Of a DNA stretch of 64,000 nt, positions 54,700 to 64,000 are shown piece after piece (the stretch's first letter is position 1; each line of letters opens with the position of its first letter). The DNA comes from Inia geoffrensis (lineage: Eukaryota > Chordata > Mammalia > Artiodactyla > Iniidae). The stretch spans positions 166,428,044-166,492,043 of the forward strand of contig CM070901.1 of the NCBI GenBank assembly GCA_036417435.1, in the 5' to 3' direction. A program made the position numbers and the translations under genes. The notes beneath the pieces were generated by a model. The model was given only the letters and a program-made list of their open reading frames with translations. It ran no database searches and was not told the DNA's origin.

Positions 54700-54840
54700 T
54701 GTGGAGCATCTTCTTTGAGAACACACCTCATTGACAGAGGAAAAGTGAGGCTCAGAGAGGAGCCAAGACCCCATTGTCACAGGTGAGTGAGGTCAGAGCT
54801 GGGAGTCCCAGATCAGGGACATAGCCCATTCTGCCTCCTT
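54700..54840 (-). repeat. MIR SINE fragment, minus orientation
   Basis: AGTGAGGCTCAGAGAGGAGC, then CAGGTGAGTGAGGTCAGAGC and GGGAGTCCCAGATCAG. Confidence 0.65.
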
Positions 54841-54885
54841 GAAACCAGAACCAAACAGGAAACTGGAGAGAGGGTCCAAGAGCCT

Positions 54886-55040
54886 CTGGTGGGCATGGCA
54901 GTCAGCAGCCATCGTGGGGTGTAGGGAGGGAGAACCAGGGCAGATGTCCTGGATGTCCTCGGTGGCCTCTTCAAGGTGCCGGAGGACAAGCCTATAGCCC
55001 CATCCTGATCCAGGGACCACGAGGGCTTAGAGCCGGGCCT
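54886..55040. repeat. 155-bp direct duplication, copy B
   Basis: Copy of 48729-48883 in the same orientation, 6.16 kb away. Two of the four substitutions are third-position synonymous in the shared minus-strand frame and one changes Gln to Arg; the fourth lies outside the frame's methionine-started part. Confidence 0.92.
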
Positions 55041-55084
55041 TGTTCCATGAAGAACTGACAACTCCCCCTGGCTCAGCACAAGTG

Positions 55085-55290
55085 GTACAGTTAGTAGTTT
55101 AAGGGCATGGACCGTGAATCAGACTCCTGGGCTCAAGTCGCAGCTCTCCCACGAATCGCCTATGTGAGCTGTTGGTGCCTCAGTTTTCCTACCTCTAAAA
55201 TGGGAATAATAGCATTTCTCTCAGCTGTAAAGCATTTAGACTAGCACTGGGAGCATAACAAGGGTTCTGTAAATGTTAGCAGTTTTATTT
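55085..55290 (+). repeat. MIR SINE, near full length
   Basis: CAGTTAGTAGTTTAAGGGCA, CTCCTGGGCTCAAGTCGCAG, GTGCCTCAGTTTTCCTACCT, TAAAGCATTTAGACTAGCAC. Confidence 0.9.
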
Positions 55291-55294
55291 CCCA

Positions 55295-55400
55295 GCACTT
55301 GACACTTAACCGTTGAGTAAATAAATGAGAGAACCTCCCCCAAGATCACACAGTGCGTCAGTGGCAGAAATAGGACCAGACGTCAGGCTTTTTGACTCCT
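55295..55400 (-). repeat. MIR-like scrap, minus orientation
   Basis: CCCCCAAGATCACACAGTGC, GTCAGTGGCAGAAATAGGAC. Confidence 0.65.
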
Positions 55401-55984
55401 GTTTCCATCTGTAAAATGAGTAGAGAAATGCTGAGAAGGGTCAATGAAAGCACGCACCTACTTTCTTGGGACAGTGCTGGGCACACGACAAAGGCCATCG
55501 GGATGGTTGGGATTCCTCCTCTGCCCGGACTGAAGGTTGGGCTCTCATTGGCCCATCTTGGGTCACATGCCCAACCACAAACCAATCAGGGAAACCCTGA
55601 GTGGCCAGGTGAGTCATATGCTGGCCCTGGAGATGGGGGCGTGGCCACCAGCACACCAGGAACTGGACCACAGGGTGATGATGCCGCACAGAGAGGCAAT
55701 GCCCTCACGTCCAGAGCACGTGGAATCCGAGCCACTAACCGCCATCATTTCCCAGCACTGCCCACCCGGTGTGCACACCCGGCCTGTTAGGTGGGGAGGG
55801 TTATCACCTCATGTAGCATGTGAGGACGCTGGGGCAGCACAGAGACTTTAAGAGCCTCTGAATGATGTTGCCTAGGAGGAAAATTATGGAGACTGTCCTG
55901 ATCAGAGGCCTCCTTAAATTTAACTGAGAAACGTCACAGTGTTCTCCTGTCAAATGGCTGTTAGGAATGTGTAAATTAACAACA

Positions 55985-56205
55985 ATAATAACAGCTGACT
56001 CTAATTAAGCACTTACTATATGCCAGGCATTGCTTTAGGCACTTTCCGTGTGTTAACTCATCTAACCCATGTAATATTCCTATGTGGTAGGTCTTATCTG
56101 TAAACTCCACTTTACAGATTAGGAAACTGAGGCATGAGTAGTAGGTTAGGTAACCTGCCTAGGGTCCCACAGCCAATTACTGGAAGTTTCAAGAGAGTTT
56201 CAATT
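55985..56205 (-). repeat. MIR SINE, minus orientation, well preserved
   Basis: AAGCACTTACTATATGCCAG, TTAACTCATCTAACCCATGT, CTTTACAGATTAGGAAACTG, AGGGTCCCACAGCCAATTAC. Confidence 0.93.
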
Positions 56206-56274
56206 AACCATGGTTTTACCATATGCAGGGTAGAGATTTCAGTTAGCATCTATATAGAACACCTCCCTTCTGCT

Positions 56275-56485
56275 TCCTCCCCACTGGACAGATAACTAAT
56301 GCTACCTCAGCACCACCTACTTTCCAGACATTCTTCTGGGTGTATTACCTACATTTGGTCTCTCACTGCCAAGACCCCAAAGCTGGCCTCATCATCCCCA
56401 TTTTACAGATGAGGACACTGAGGCTCGGAGAGGCAGAGTGACATGCCCGGGGTCACACCCACATCAGGAACAGCTGAAGCAGGGT
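56275..56485 (-). repeat. MIR SINE, minus orientation
   Basis: CCCCATTTTACAGATGAGGA, CACTGAGGCTCGGAGAGGCA, GGGGTCACACCCACATCAGG. Confidence 0.85.
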
Positions 56486-57384
56486 CTGGACTGGCCGGGG
56501 CCCCTTCTTGCCCTGTGGTGAGGGCCTGGATGAATGGGACGCAATGGCGGTGTGCAGTGGAATGTTCTGTGCCTGTCCCAGTGCATGTCCAGAAAATCTG
56601 TATCCAGAGAGGGTGGAAGTGGCCTGGGTACCCCCTGGGCTGCTCTGTCTGAGGCTTGACTCCAGGTAACCTTGGCATCGGCTCCTCCAGGACCACAGCC
56701 TGACCCTTGTTTTGCTCAGAAACCCCACACATCATTTCACACAGGAAATTCAACCTGGCCTTCTCACGTCCTGTTCTCAAGAACAGGGGAAAAAAACCTG
56801 TAAAGTGAGTCGCTGTGTTGTTTTTTAAGCCGACTTTGAAAAGTTTCCTGAGAGGGAGGGAGAGTCAAGAGAAGGAGAGAGAGAGAAACCTGCAGGTAGA
56901 AATGGGAGGGAAAATGTGTCAGAAGGACCAAGAATCAGAAAGAAGAGAGATGAGCAGAGAGGGCATCTGGGAGGGACCCCAGTGTGGAAAAGTACCAGGA
57001 GGCGCCTGCAGGTGACAGAGGAAGGGAGAGGAGAGGGAGGGGGAGTGGGCCAAGGGAGCCAGCGAGGCCCACAGAAGCACAGGGGAAATTTGAGCCTGGG
57101 GAGGATCCCTACCTCCACCTGCAGGACCACCCTCACCCTCATGTCAGCTCCAGCAGCCTGTCCTCCCACCACCGCCCATCCAGGGCAGTGGGAGGGGGGC
57201 CTCACCTGGGGGCCAGACAGACCTTCAGTGGTGTGCTGGAGCCGGCTGGTGCTGGCTGCTGTGGGCTTGCAGGAGGCAATGGTGAAACATTTGGGAATTT
57301 TGCAGGCCAGTTGTTGGTAACTTGAAATTGGCCTTGGTGGGAGTATTTACACCATAGAAATTGGCCAGCACTACAAATCAGGGC
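56486..57384. other. No gene recognised; purine-rich part
   Basis: Includes a purine-rich stretch at 56850-56955 (GAGGGAGGGAGAGTCAAGAG). Open frames on both strands lack domains. Confidence 0.4.
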
Positions 57385-57411
57385 TTTTTTTTTTTTTTTT
57401 TTTTTTTTTTT
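57385..57411 (-). repeat. Homopolymer T27
   Basis: 27 T at the junction with a MIR. There is no SINE body beside it, so it is not the tail of a recognisable SINE. Confidence 0.9.
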
Positions 57412-57620
57412 GAGAGCTGGTTTACACCGGAACACCAGTGCCCGGAGTCCAATTCTAGCCATGTCTCTTAACAGCTGTGTAACTGTGGTCTTGTCACTCT
57501 CTAATCCTGTTTCTCTTCCTATGCAATTAGAAGGCTAATACCCACCTCCCAGGACTGCTGGGGAAATAAACTCAGAGTCTGTGAGAAGCGCCTGCATACA
57601 GCAGGCACCCAGAATATACC
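57412..57620 (+). repeat. MIR SINE
   Basis: GAGTCCAATTCTAGCCATGT, TGTGTAACTGTGGTCTTGTC, CCCAGGACTGCTGGGGAAAT, AGCGCCTGCATACAGCAGGC. Confidence 0.8.
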
Positions 57621-58034
57621 CCCTTCTTCCCTTGAAGAACTTGGAACCCTGTTTTCCTTCACCTTCTTCACTTCCCCTTTATGTCTGAGGTTCCTCTGCT
57701 AGAGAAAGATGGATTTAAGCCCTACCCTCTTTCAGTAGAAAAATACACATCTTCCTGGTAGGGAAGGACCCTGGTATGTTTCTCAGGCCTTTAGTCATTT
57801 TAATTCAGTAGTTATTAAGCCCTTTGTATGCCCCACATGCCAGGGAGGGCGTGGGAAGGGGATGGGGAGGCAAGAGGAAAAGAGAGAGATTAAGACGTAT
57901 TTCCTGGAATCACAAGGAGAGATGAGGTGGCATATCCCGAAATGACTGATGCTAAGAAATAAACGATGTGTGGCTTTGAAACATGGAAATCAGGGGAGGT
58001 TCCCAAGGAAGGTCACATTTGAACAGGGGGTTGT

Positions 58035-58135
58035 CCTCCCTCCCTCCCTTCCCTCCTTCCTTCCTTCCTTCCTTCTTTCCTTCCTACCTTTCTTCCTTCT
58101 CTCCTTCTTTCCTCCCTCCATCCCTCACCCCTCCC
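58035..58135 (+). repeat. (CCTT)n polypyrimidine microsatellite
   Basis: About 100 bp of CCTCC and CCTT units with CTTT interruptions, similar to the tract at 7675 but shorter. Confidence 0.95.
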
Positions 58136-58490
58136 TTTCATCATTCAATTATAATTTATTTGTTCATCATTCATCATTCAGCCAGCATTTCCTGCCTACC
58201 TGCCCAGCTGAGGTGACGAGGACGCTGGAAAACAATACATTCCTCCCACCCTCCTGGGGCTTGCAAGCAAGTCAGGTAGTCAGGCCCACATGCAGCCCAT
58301 TTCAGTGAGTTGTAGTCCCCTTTGCAGGCTGGCAGGATTGCAACGTGTGGAGATGGTAAGGAGGACATTCCAGGAAGAGGAAATGGCACGAGCAGAGGCC
58401 CAGAGGCTGGACTGGGTGGACATGCTCAGAAGCCGTGAGAAGGCTGAGTGGCTGGAGAGGTGGGCAGGAGAGCTGGAAAGAGAAGTCAGT
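58136..58490. repeat. Old interspersed repeat, unnamed
   Basis: TTCATCATTCATTCAGCCAG, AACAATACATTCCTCCCACC, ACATTCCAGGAAGAGGAAAT, GAGCAGAGGCCCAGAGGCTG follow the recurring old family. Confidence 0.5.
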
Positions 58491-58779
58491 CCCTTGAGTG
58501 CCTGAGACGGGACCTTTTTGCATCATCTGGCAGGACTGTTTCCAAGGACTGGCAGCATAAAGAGAGGAGGAGGGTGGAGGAGTGTCCCCAGAGACCATGG
58601 TCCCTTCCACCAGTGCTGCCTTCCAGACAGCCCCTGTCCCACATGCCAGCCCTTCTCTGCAGAGCTGGGCAGCTGCAATGGACACCTTGTTTGGGCCCCG
58701 CCCCAGAATCTGTCCTCTCTTCCTTTGAAAACAATATCTGGATTTCCCTGTGAGGAACCCCCCGTCCTCCATGCTCCCT

Positions 58780-59345
58780 CCTTGTGGGTCTGCATCACCT
58801 GATCACAAGTCAGATCAGGCCTCTCCTCTGCTCAAGATCCTCCCGTGGCTCCCACCACCATGGAAAGACAAGGTAAAATCCTCCCAATGGGCTTCAGGCC
58901 CTACAGCTCTGGCCTGTGTTACTTTCCGACTCCTCCTCTCACACCCTCCCCCTCGCTCACCTGCTCCAGTCACACTGGTCTCTTCACTTTCAAGCCTGCT
59001 ACCACCTCAGGACCTTTGCACTTGCTGTTGCTCTGCCTGGAATACTCTTCCTCCACATAAGGGTGCATCTCGCTCACTCATTTCATTCAGGCCTCTGCTC
59101 AAATATCCCCTCATCAGAGAGGCCTTTCCTGACACCCACGTAGCTTTCAGTCCTCTTACCTTGCATACGGTTTCCTTCTTAATGCACTTTGCCATCTGAC
59201 ATATTCCATTTTTGATTGTGCTTTGTGGTTTATTATCTCTCGCTGACTCCCCCGCTAGAGTGTTGTCTGTAAGGGCAGGGATCTTTGTCCATTCTGTTTG
59301 GCTGTGTCCCCAGTGCCTAGAACAATGCCTGATGTAGATCATCAG
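58780..59345 (+). repeat. L2 LINE 3' end, long and well preserved
   Basis: TCAAGATCCTCCCGTGGCTC, AAAGACAAGGTAAAATCCTC, ACCTCAGGACCTTTGCACTT, GCTGTTGCTCTGCCTGGAAT, CCCTCATCAGAGAGGCCTTT and GAACAATGCCTGATGTAGAT. The best L2 copy in the window. Its open frames are L2 3' shadows. Confidence 0.95.
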
Positions 59346-59389
59346 ATCAGGGTTAGCCGGAGGGGAGAGGGGTTACTGCTGGGAGAGTC

Positions 59390-59625
59390 AGCACTGGGTG
59401 GCTGTAAAGAGCCCGGAATCAATCATGGCTTCAAATCCCAGCTGAGCCACTCGCTAGCATGTGATCTTGGGCATATCACTCAACTTCCCTGAGCCTCAGT
59501 TTCCTCATCAGTTAAATGGGATGTAATAGCACCCACCCTGCAGAGCTGCTGTAAAGACTGAAATAAGAGGACATATGTAAAACCCTTAGTGTGATGCTTG
59601 GCACATGATAAATGCTCATTATGAG
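59390..59625 (+). repeat. MIR SINE, near full length
   Basis: GGCTTCAAATCCCAGCTGAG, GTGATCTTGGGCATATCACT, CTGAGCCTCAGTTTCCTCAT, GATGCTTGGCACATGATAAA. Confidence 0.95.
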
Positions 59626-59639
59626 TTTGCCATAAGTGT

Positions 59640-59890
59640 TACTGGAAGCCATTTGGGATAGAGCTCCAGCCTTGTCTCTCTGTGTGGGTTCAAATCGTAG
59701 CTCTGCATGCTCTGGCTGTGTGACCTTGGGTAAGTTGCATGACCCCTCTGAGCCCCTGTGCTCTGCATCTGACAAATAAGAAATTAGTACCGCCTCATGG
59801 GGCTCTTGAGGAGATGGAAGATTAAGCAAAATGAGGTGTGTGGAGTATGTGGCCTGTTCTCAGCACATGGTAGTTGCTGATATTCAACTG
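59640..59890 (+). repeat. MIR SINE, near full length
   Basis: GGTTCAAATCGTAGCTCTGC, GGCTGTGTGACCTTGGGTAA, CGCCTCATGGGGCTCTTGAG, CTCAGCACATGGTAGTTGCT. Tandem with the preceding MIR in the same orientation. Confidence 0.93.
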
Positions 59891-59989
59891 TGACGTGTGA
59901 TCCAATAGGGAGGGACCAGGCTTACAGATACCGAAGCGGCAGGATTGGGGACTGGCTAAGGTGTCTCAGCTGGCCGGAGCCACAGGCTG

Positions 59990-60170
59990 ATCTCATTCAT
60001 TCATTTCAACAAACATTCATCGAGTGTCTCCACGGGCCAGGCCCTGTCCCAGGTGCTGGGAACACAACAGAGAAGAAGACAGGCAAAGGCCCCAGCCTCT
60101 GTGGAGCTTTCATTCGAGTGTCACAAGACAGTCAGAGGGATACATGTAAAAGTGCTGGACTTGGATCCAA
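59990..60170. repeat. Old interspersed repeat, unnamed, 5' part
   Basis: TTCAACAAACATTCATCGAG, TGTCTCCACGGGCCAGGCCC, GGGAACACAACAGAGAAGAA, GTGGAGCTTTCATTCGAGTG. Confidence 0.6.
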
Positions 60171-60539
60171 ACTACAGCAGGAAGAAACTGGCCTGAGCCA
60201 CAGTGTGGGGGTGGGGACTTAGCACTTGGAGATACATTGACTGGGTGACCTGGCTGCTGAAATTGATGCTGGGATTCTCGGCTGCATTAATGAAGAAAGG
60301 GCACCCAGAGGAAGGAGATGAGTCACCTTCTCCCCTGTAAGGTTCACACATCCCTCACGAGTCCCCAGCAATACGGAAGGTCTGGTTCATGAGTGGACAT
60401 CTGTGTCTGTGCCTGCTGCCCTCCCTTCTTACTTCTTCTTTAAGCAGCATCTTTATTCTCCTCCGAGGAACTCCCCTCACCACCTCCCCGCTCCCAAACA
60501 CACACATAATTTCAGTCCATGTGGTTTGGGTGGAAATGA

Positions 60540-60985
60540 TACTATTCCCCAGCGCCAGAGATTAGTATGTTGCCCAGGCCTAGCCAGTCAGATCACTGGA
60601 TCCTGCAGCTAGCCCTCGGTTTGAGGGAGAGCGTGTGATCCAAGCCAGGCCAATAAGGATCAGTCCTGGAACTTTGCCTAGATCTGTGGAAAGGGGAGCT
60701 CTTTCCCCTGGGATTGCTAAACTGATAAAATATAAAATTTTGGTTGGTGAAGGTCACTAAAGGGAAGAGCAGGCCTGAAAAGTGGGCCAAGACAGAGGAT
60801 AGCATAATGGAGAGCTGCAGGAGGAGAATAAGGGAGCCTGAGTCCTGGTAATGTCATCTGAGCTTCTGGATCCAGCCATGCCTGAAGCGATACCACCTTG
60901 GAATTTTCAGTTGTATGAACCAATAATTAAACCAGTTTAAGAGAGATTTCCATCATATGGAACTACAAGAGTCCTTACCAGTACA
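60540..60985 (+). mobile_element. MaLR/ERVL-like solo LTR, subfamily unknown
   Basis: GCCAGTCAGATCACTGGATC, GAGCGTGTGATCCAAGCCAG, GAGCTTCTGGATCCAGCCAT, CCTGAAGCGATACCACCTTG, TGAACCAATAATTAAACCAG and the terminal AGAGTCCTTACCAGTACAG. Confidence 0.65.
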
Positions 60986-61089
60986 GTGCAGTCCTGGCCA
61001 CCCCACTTTGAGAAGCTTGTATCTACTGGACAGTGATCTCCAAGGATAGGGGGTGTTTCTTGAAACCATATCATTTGAGGAACAATTGA

Positions 61090-61300
61090 AGGCAGCATAG
61101 CCTGTGGCAAAGAGCACGGTCTTTGGAGCAGAACAGGCCTCCTGCTCTGCCCTGTATTACTTGGGTGACCTTAAGAAACCTGTTCACATCTCAAGGTTCA
61201 CAGTGAGAGTGCCCACCTTAGAGACAAGGGCATGAGATAAAGTGAGTAATGTGCACAGCTCAGCATCTGGAGAACAGCTGATAGGAGTGTTGACTTAGAG
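61090..61300 (+). repeat. MIR SINE
   Basis: GCATAGCCTGTGGCAAAGAG, CACGGTCTTTGGAGCAGAAC, CTTGGGTGACCTTAAGAAAC. Confidence 0.75.
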
Positions 61301-61489
61301 GCCTGGAGGCTGTGGTGTGGATGAGGGATTAGCATAGTGCTGGGCTGGAGCAGGAAGGGACAAGGGGGTGGGAGATGGGGTGGGAGAGGGCAGAACTGGG
61401 GCTGAGGAGTGGGGGGACAGAGGCAGACTCCAGCTCGCCATAAAGGGGAGGTTTCGCCCAGTCAGAAGTAGCTAAAAATGGCATGGGCT

Positions 61490-61545
61490 GCCTTAAGGAA
61501 ATGAGCTCCCTGTCACTGGAGGCATACAACCAGTTGCAAATGCTG
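61490..61545 (+). repeat. L3/CR1-like LINE scrap
   Basis: AAATGAGCTCCCTGTCACTG, then GAGGCATACAACCAG. Confidence 0.6.
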
Positions 61546-61959
61546 TAGAACTGGCTCAAGCATTGGGCACAGGCAGGAACTAAAGACTCCTGAGCTCCAT
61601 GGAGGGTAGAGAGGAATCAGGAGCCCATTCCCTGGAGATTTCAGTTTCAGCTAAGGGAATGTTTCACCCAAGGGAATGTTTAAAGCCTGGCTACATCCCC
61701 AAAGCTGTTCAAATGAATCCCTAGGCCCATCACATTAGTGTGCTTTTTCTTCAGATCTGCGGTTCCCAGTTCCCATCCATTTCCTGCATGTGCCTCAAGG
61801 CAGACAGCACACAAATATGTAGGAATCATCGTCGGACTACAGAAAGGAGGGTTACCTGGCCCCCTGGCCAGAGTCTCAGCAGTTGGCTCAGGAATAGTCA
61901 TGTGGCCTACGCAGGCCAATGAGAACTTCTGCTGGGATTATTTAAAAAGCAGCCCTCCC

Positions 61960-62167
61960 GGGCTTCCCTGGTGGCTCAGTGGTTGAGAGTTCGCCTGCCG
62001 ATGCAGGGGACACAGGTTTGTGCCCCGGTCTGGGATGATCCCACATGCCGTGGAGCGGCTGGGCCCGTGGGCCATGGCCGCCGGGCCTGCGCATCCGGAG
62101 CCTGTGCTCCGCAACGGGAGAGGCCACAGCAGTGAGAGGCCCGCGTACTGCAAAAAAAAAAAAAAAA
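61960..62167 (+). repeat. Cetacean CHR-type SINE, copy 6
   Basis: Full length with an A tail. Perfect 16-bp target-site duplications AAAAAGCAGCCCTCCC at 61944-61959 and 62168-62183. It differs from the other copies at the head (GTGGCTCAG) and body (GCCGCCGGGCCTGCGC). Confidence 0.96.
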
Positions 62168-62271
62168 AAAAAGCAGCCCTCCCTTTCTTTGCTTTGCTAA
62201 GCTTAGACAATGATTTAGAACTTCGGGCAGGTTTCTTTGTACCTTGTGAGGAGAGCCTGCTCAAGAATGAA

Positions 62272-62582
62272 GCCGACACAGAGAAAAGCAGAACAGAAAG
62301 AGAGAGAGAGATTTTAAGGAATGGGCTCACTCTGTTGAGGAGACTGGCAGGTGCACGGTCTGCAGAGAGGCCAGCAGCTGGAGACCTGTGGAAGAACTGG
62401 TGTGGCAGCTCCAGTCTGAAGGCGCATCTGCTGGCAGAAGTCCTTCTTCCTTGGGGAAGGTCAGTCTTTTTTCTTTGAAGGCCCTCAACTGATTGGACGA
62501 GGCCCACCCACATTAGGGAGGACAATGCGCTTTACTCAAAGATTATGGATTTCAGTGTTCACCTCATCTAAAAATACCTTCC
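62272..62582 (-). mobile_element. MaLR-like LTR, minus orientation, 3' portion of a split copy
   Basis: AGAGAGAGAGATTTTAAGGA, GCTGGAGACCTGTGGAAGAA, CCTTGGGGAAGGTCAGTCTT, CTCAACTGATTGGACGAGGC, CCACCCACATTAGGGAGGAC and TTTACTCAAAGATTATGGAT. The LTR is interrupted after AAAAATACCTTCC and continues at 63221. Confidence 0.75.
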
Positions 62583-63220
62583 CAAAAACATTCATTAATG
62601 AAGAACTTGTCAAAGAAAAGGAAGTGGGCCTGGGTCTTACAGAGGCAGGTAAACAAGAGAGTCATCCACGAGTCTGATGGAAGCCATGAGGAAGGATGGA
62701 AAGGATGGAAGCTGTCTTACGTGGGAACATGCAAGGAGAGAGTGTTCTCTGCCATCAGCCTTAGTCCAGAACACAGGGTAGGAAGATTTTTAATTGTTTC
62801 TGCTTTCCGGGATGACGGAGCTTAGATAAAGTTCAGCAATGCCCATAGTGATGACAAAATAATGTTGAAAATGACTGAATCCTCATTCTGAAATGAGATA
62901 CTTACAACCTCCTAGGCACACGGCTTGCACTATGGATTGTAAATATATAAAATGCGTACTGTGCTTCAGTTCCTCCTCGTCAGTGAACACCCTGCCTTAA
63001 TGTCTGCGCCTGTGCATTCTCATGGTGGCTTGTGTTCCACTATGTGCTGCTTCTGAAGTTTGCATCCCGGAATCCAAAGATACACAGAGCAGAGGCAACC
63101 AGCCCTCAGTTTACAGTTATAACAATAACTGCTTGCTGTTGTGAATCACTAAGATGTGTAGGTTATTTATTAAAGCAAATAAAAACTCTTCTCTTTTCCA
63201 TCAAAAATAAATACATAAAT
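62583..63220 (+). mobile_element. Unidentified retrocopy-like insertion
   Basis: A 638-bp segment that splits the LTR. TAAAAATACCTTCC occurs on both sides (62569-62582 and 63220-63233), as expected of a LINE-1-type target-site duplication. Similarity may extend some 10 bp further on the left, so the exact left edge is uncertain. The right end has AATAAA at about 63178 and an A-rich tail (AAAAATAAATACATAAAT, 63203-63220). It therefore looks like a reverse-transcribed, polyadenylated RNA. A 75-codon frame at 62598-62825 has no recognised relative. Source transcript unknown. Confidence 0.5.
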
Positions 63221-63316
63221 AAAAATACCTTCCTGGCAACATCTAGACTGGTGTTTGACCAAATATCTGGATACTAGCACTTAGCCAAGTTGACACATAA
63301 TATTAACCCATCACAG
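63221..63316 (-). mobile_element. MaLR-like LTR, minus orientation, 5' portion of the split copy
   Basis: AACATCTAGACTGGTGTTTG, ACCAAATATCTGGATACTAG, CCAAGTTGACACATAATATT, AACCCATCACA: the reverse of the LTR start. Confidence 0.75.
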
Positions 63317-63354
63317 TTGGGTTTCTGTCACTTGTTATGGTGAAAAGAATCCTG
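63317..63354 (+). mobile_element. LTR terminal scrap
   Basis: GTTGGGTTTCTGTCACTTGT resembles the 3' end of the LTR type at 60540. It is cut by SINE copy 7. Confidence 0.4.
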
Positions 63355-63564
63355 GGGCTTCCCTGGTGGCGCAGTGGTTGAGAATCCACCTGCCGATGCA
63401 GGGGACGCAGGTTCGTGCCCCGGTCCGGGAAGATCCCACATGCCGTGGAGTGGCTGGGCCCGTGAGCCATGGCCGCTGAGCCTGCGCGTCCGGAGTCTGT
63501 GCTCCGCAACGGGAGAGGCCACAGCAGTGAGAGGCCTGCGCACCATAAAAAAAAAAAAAAAAAA
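63355..63564 (+). repeat. Cetacean CHR-type SINE, copy 7
   Basis: Full length, A tail of about 20. Target-site duplications AAAAGAATCCTG (63343-63354) and AAAAGAGTCCTG (63565-63576) differ by one base. Confidence 0.95.
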
Positions 63565-63834
63565 AAAAGAGTCCTGAACGGAGGCAGGGGAATGGGCCAG
63601 GTGACCTTTCTGTCTTTTTCTGGCTCAGGGACTCCACCTGGAACAGAGGCAATAGAGTGTCTTAGAAAGAGCACTGGATTTAAGAGTCAGACCTGAACAC
63701 AAATACCTTTCGTTATAAGGAAACATATAATAAAGAAGAAAGAGAAGGTTGAAATAAATGTCAAGGTGAAAACAGCAGATCACTCCTCCCTGCTTCCTCC
63801 AAAACCCCATCTGATGGAAAATGTTCCAGATGGA

Positions 63835-64000
63835 AAGATAAAGCATGGAGTAGAAACACCCAGATTGTGAACTCAGGAAGGCCCCAGTGCAACCCCAACT
63901 CTGATACTTCCTGGCTGTGTGACTTTGGGGTGTTCCTTAGCCTCTCTGAGCCTCAGTTTCCTAACATGGAAATGGAGGAGGTAGTACCAACATCACCACA
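63835..64000 (+). repeat. MIR SINE, cut by the window end
   Basis: GCATGGAGTAGAAACACCCA, TTCCTGGCTGTGTGACTTTG, CTCTGAGCCTCAGTTTCCTA, then ATGGAAATGGAGGAGGTAGT. Confidence 0.88.

Noticed and set aside
58780..59345. Open frames of 71-149 codons over the 58.8-59.3 kb region
   Set aside because: The region is a well-preserved L2 3' end, and the frames are shadows of it.
1..64000. CRISPR array, operon, phage or plasmid features
   Set aside because: No regularly spaced identical repeats or bacterial signals; the content is mammalian throughout.

Overview
The window looks like nuclear DNA from a cetacean (whale or dolphin). The best evidence is seven copies of a tRNA-derived SINE with the head GGGCTTCCCTGGTGGCGCAG, a Pol III B-box-like GGTTCGTGCC, a GC-rich body and an A tail. 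This is the CHR-type SINE abundant in whales and clearly different from the ruminant Bov-tA form. Other support comes from an older CHR-type SINE at 23681-23907, a young cetartiodactyl-type LINE-1, and many mammal-wide MIR, L2, MLT1 and MER elements. There are no bacterial features: no operons, ribosome binding sites or CRISPR arrays.

I found no protein-coding gene that I can support. The long open frames are either shadows of repeats (SINE frames ending in Lys or Phe runs from the A tail, and LINE-1 ORF2) or GC-rich frames without recognisable domains. The window reads as intergenic or intronic DNA. One minus-strand exon candidate (50699-50835) with a strong splice acceptor is reported as weak.

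Layout. 1-10.4 kb: MIRs, SINEs at 1144, 3504 and 6903, a long polypyrimidine tract at 7675-7889, then a cluster of old retroelement pieces at 7891-9645 (L1, MaLR internal region plus LTR, L1, L2). 10.5-13.3 kb: a 5'-truncated LINE-1 with intact target-site duplications and a broken ORF2. 13.3-23 kb: MIR/L2-rich DNA, two strong CTCF-like motifs in the same orientation (15647 and 17617), microsatellites and a CpG-rich block near 18.8 kb. 23-35 kb: the older CHR-type SINE, sparse repeats, a CpG-dense block at 29585-29745 and a MER5-type DNA transposon. 35-47.3 kb: a MIR split by an L1 fragment, MIR pairs, two MLT2/LTR16-type LTRs and one MLT1-like LTR. 47.3-55.1 kb: a 155-bp direct duplication (48729 and 54886), a minus-strand SINE, a MER20, and a C/A-rich degenerate array interrupted by an MLT1 LTR. 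55-64 kb: MIR and L2 copies, LTRs, a nested stack near 62.3-63.3 kb in which an LTR is split by an unidentified insert that looks retrotransposed, and two young SINEs.

Unlisted gaps between features hold unique-looking, mostly GC-rich DNA in which I recognise nothing. Repeat names come from remembered consensus sequences, not a database search, so subfamily names and edges are approximate.
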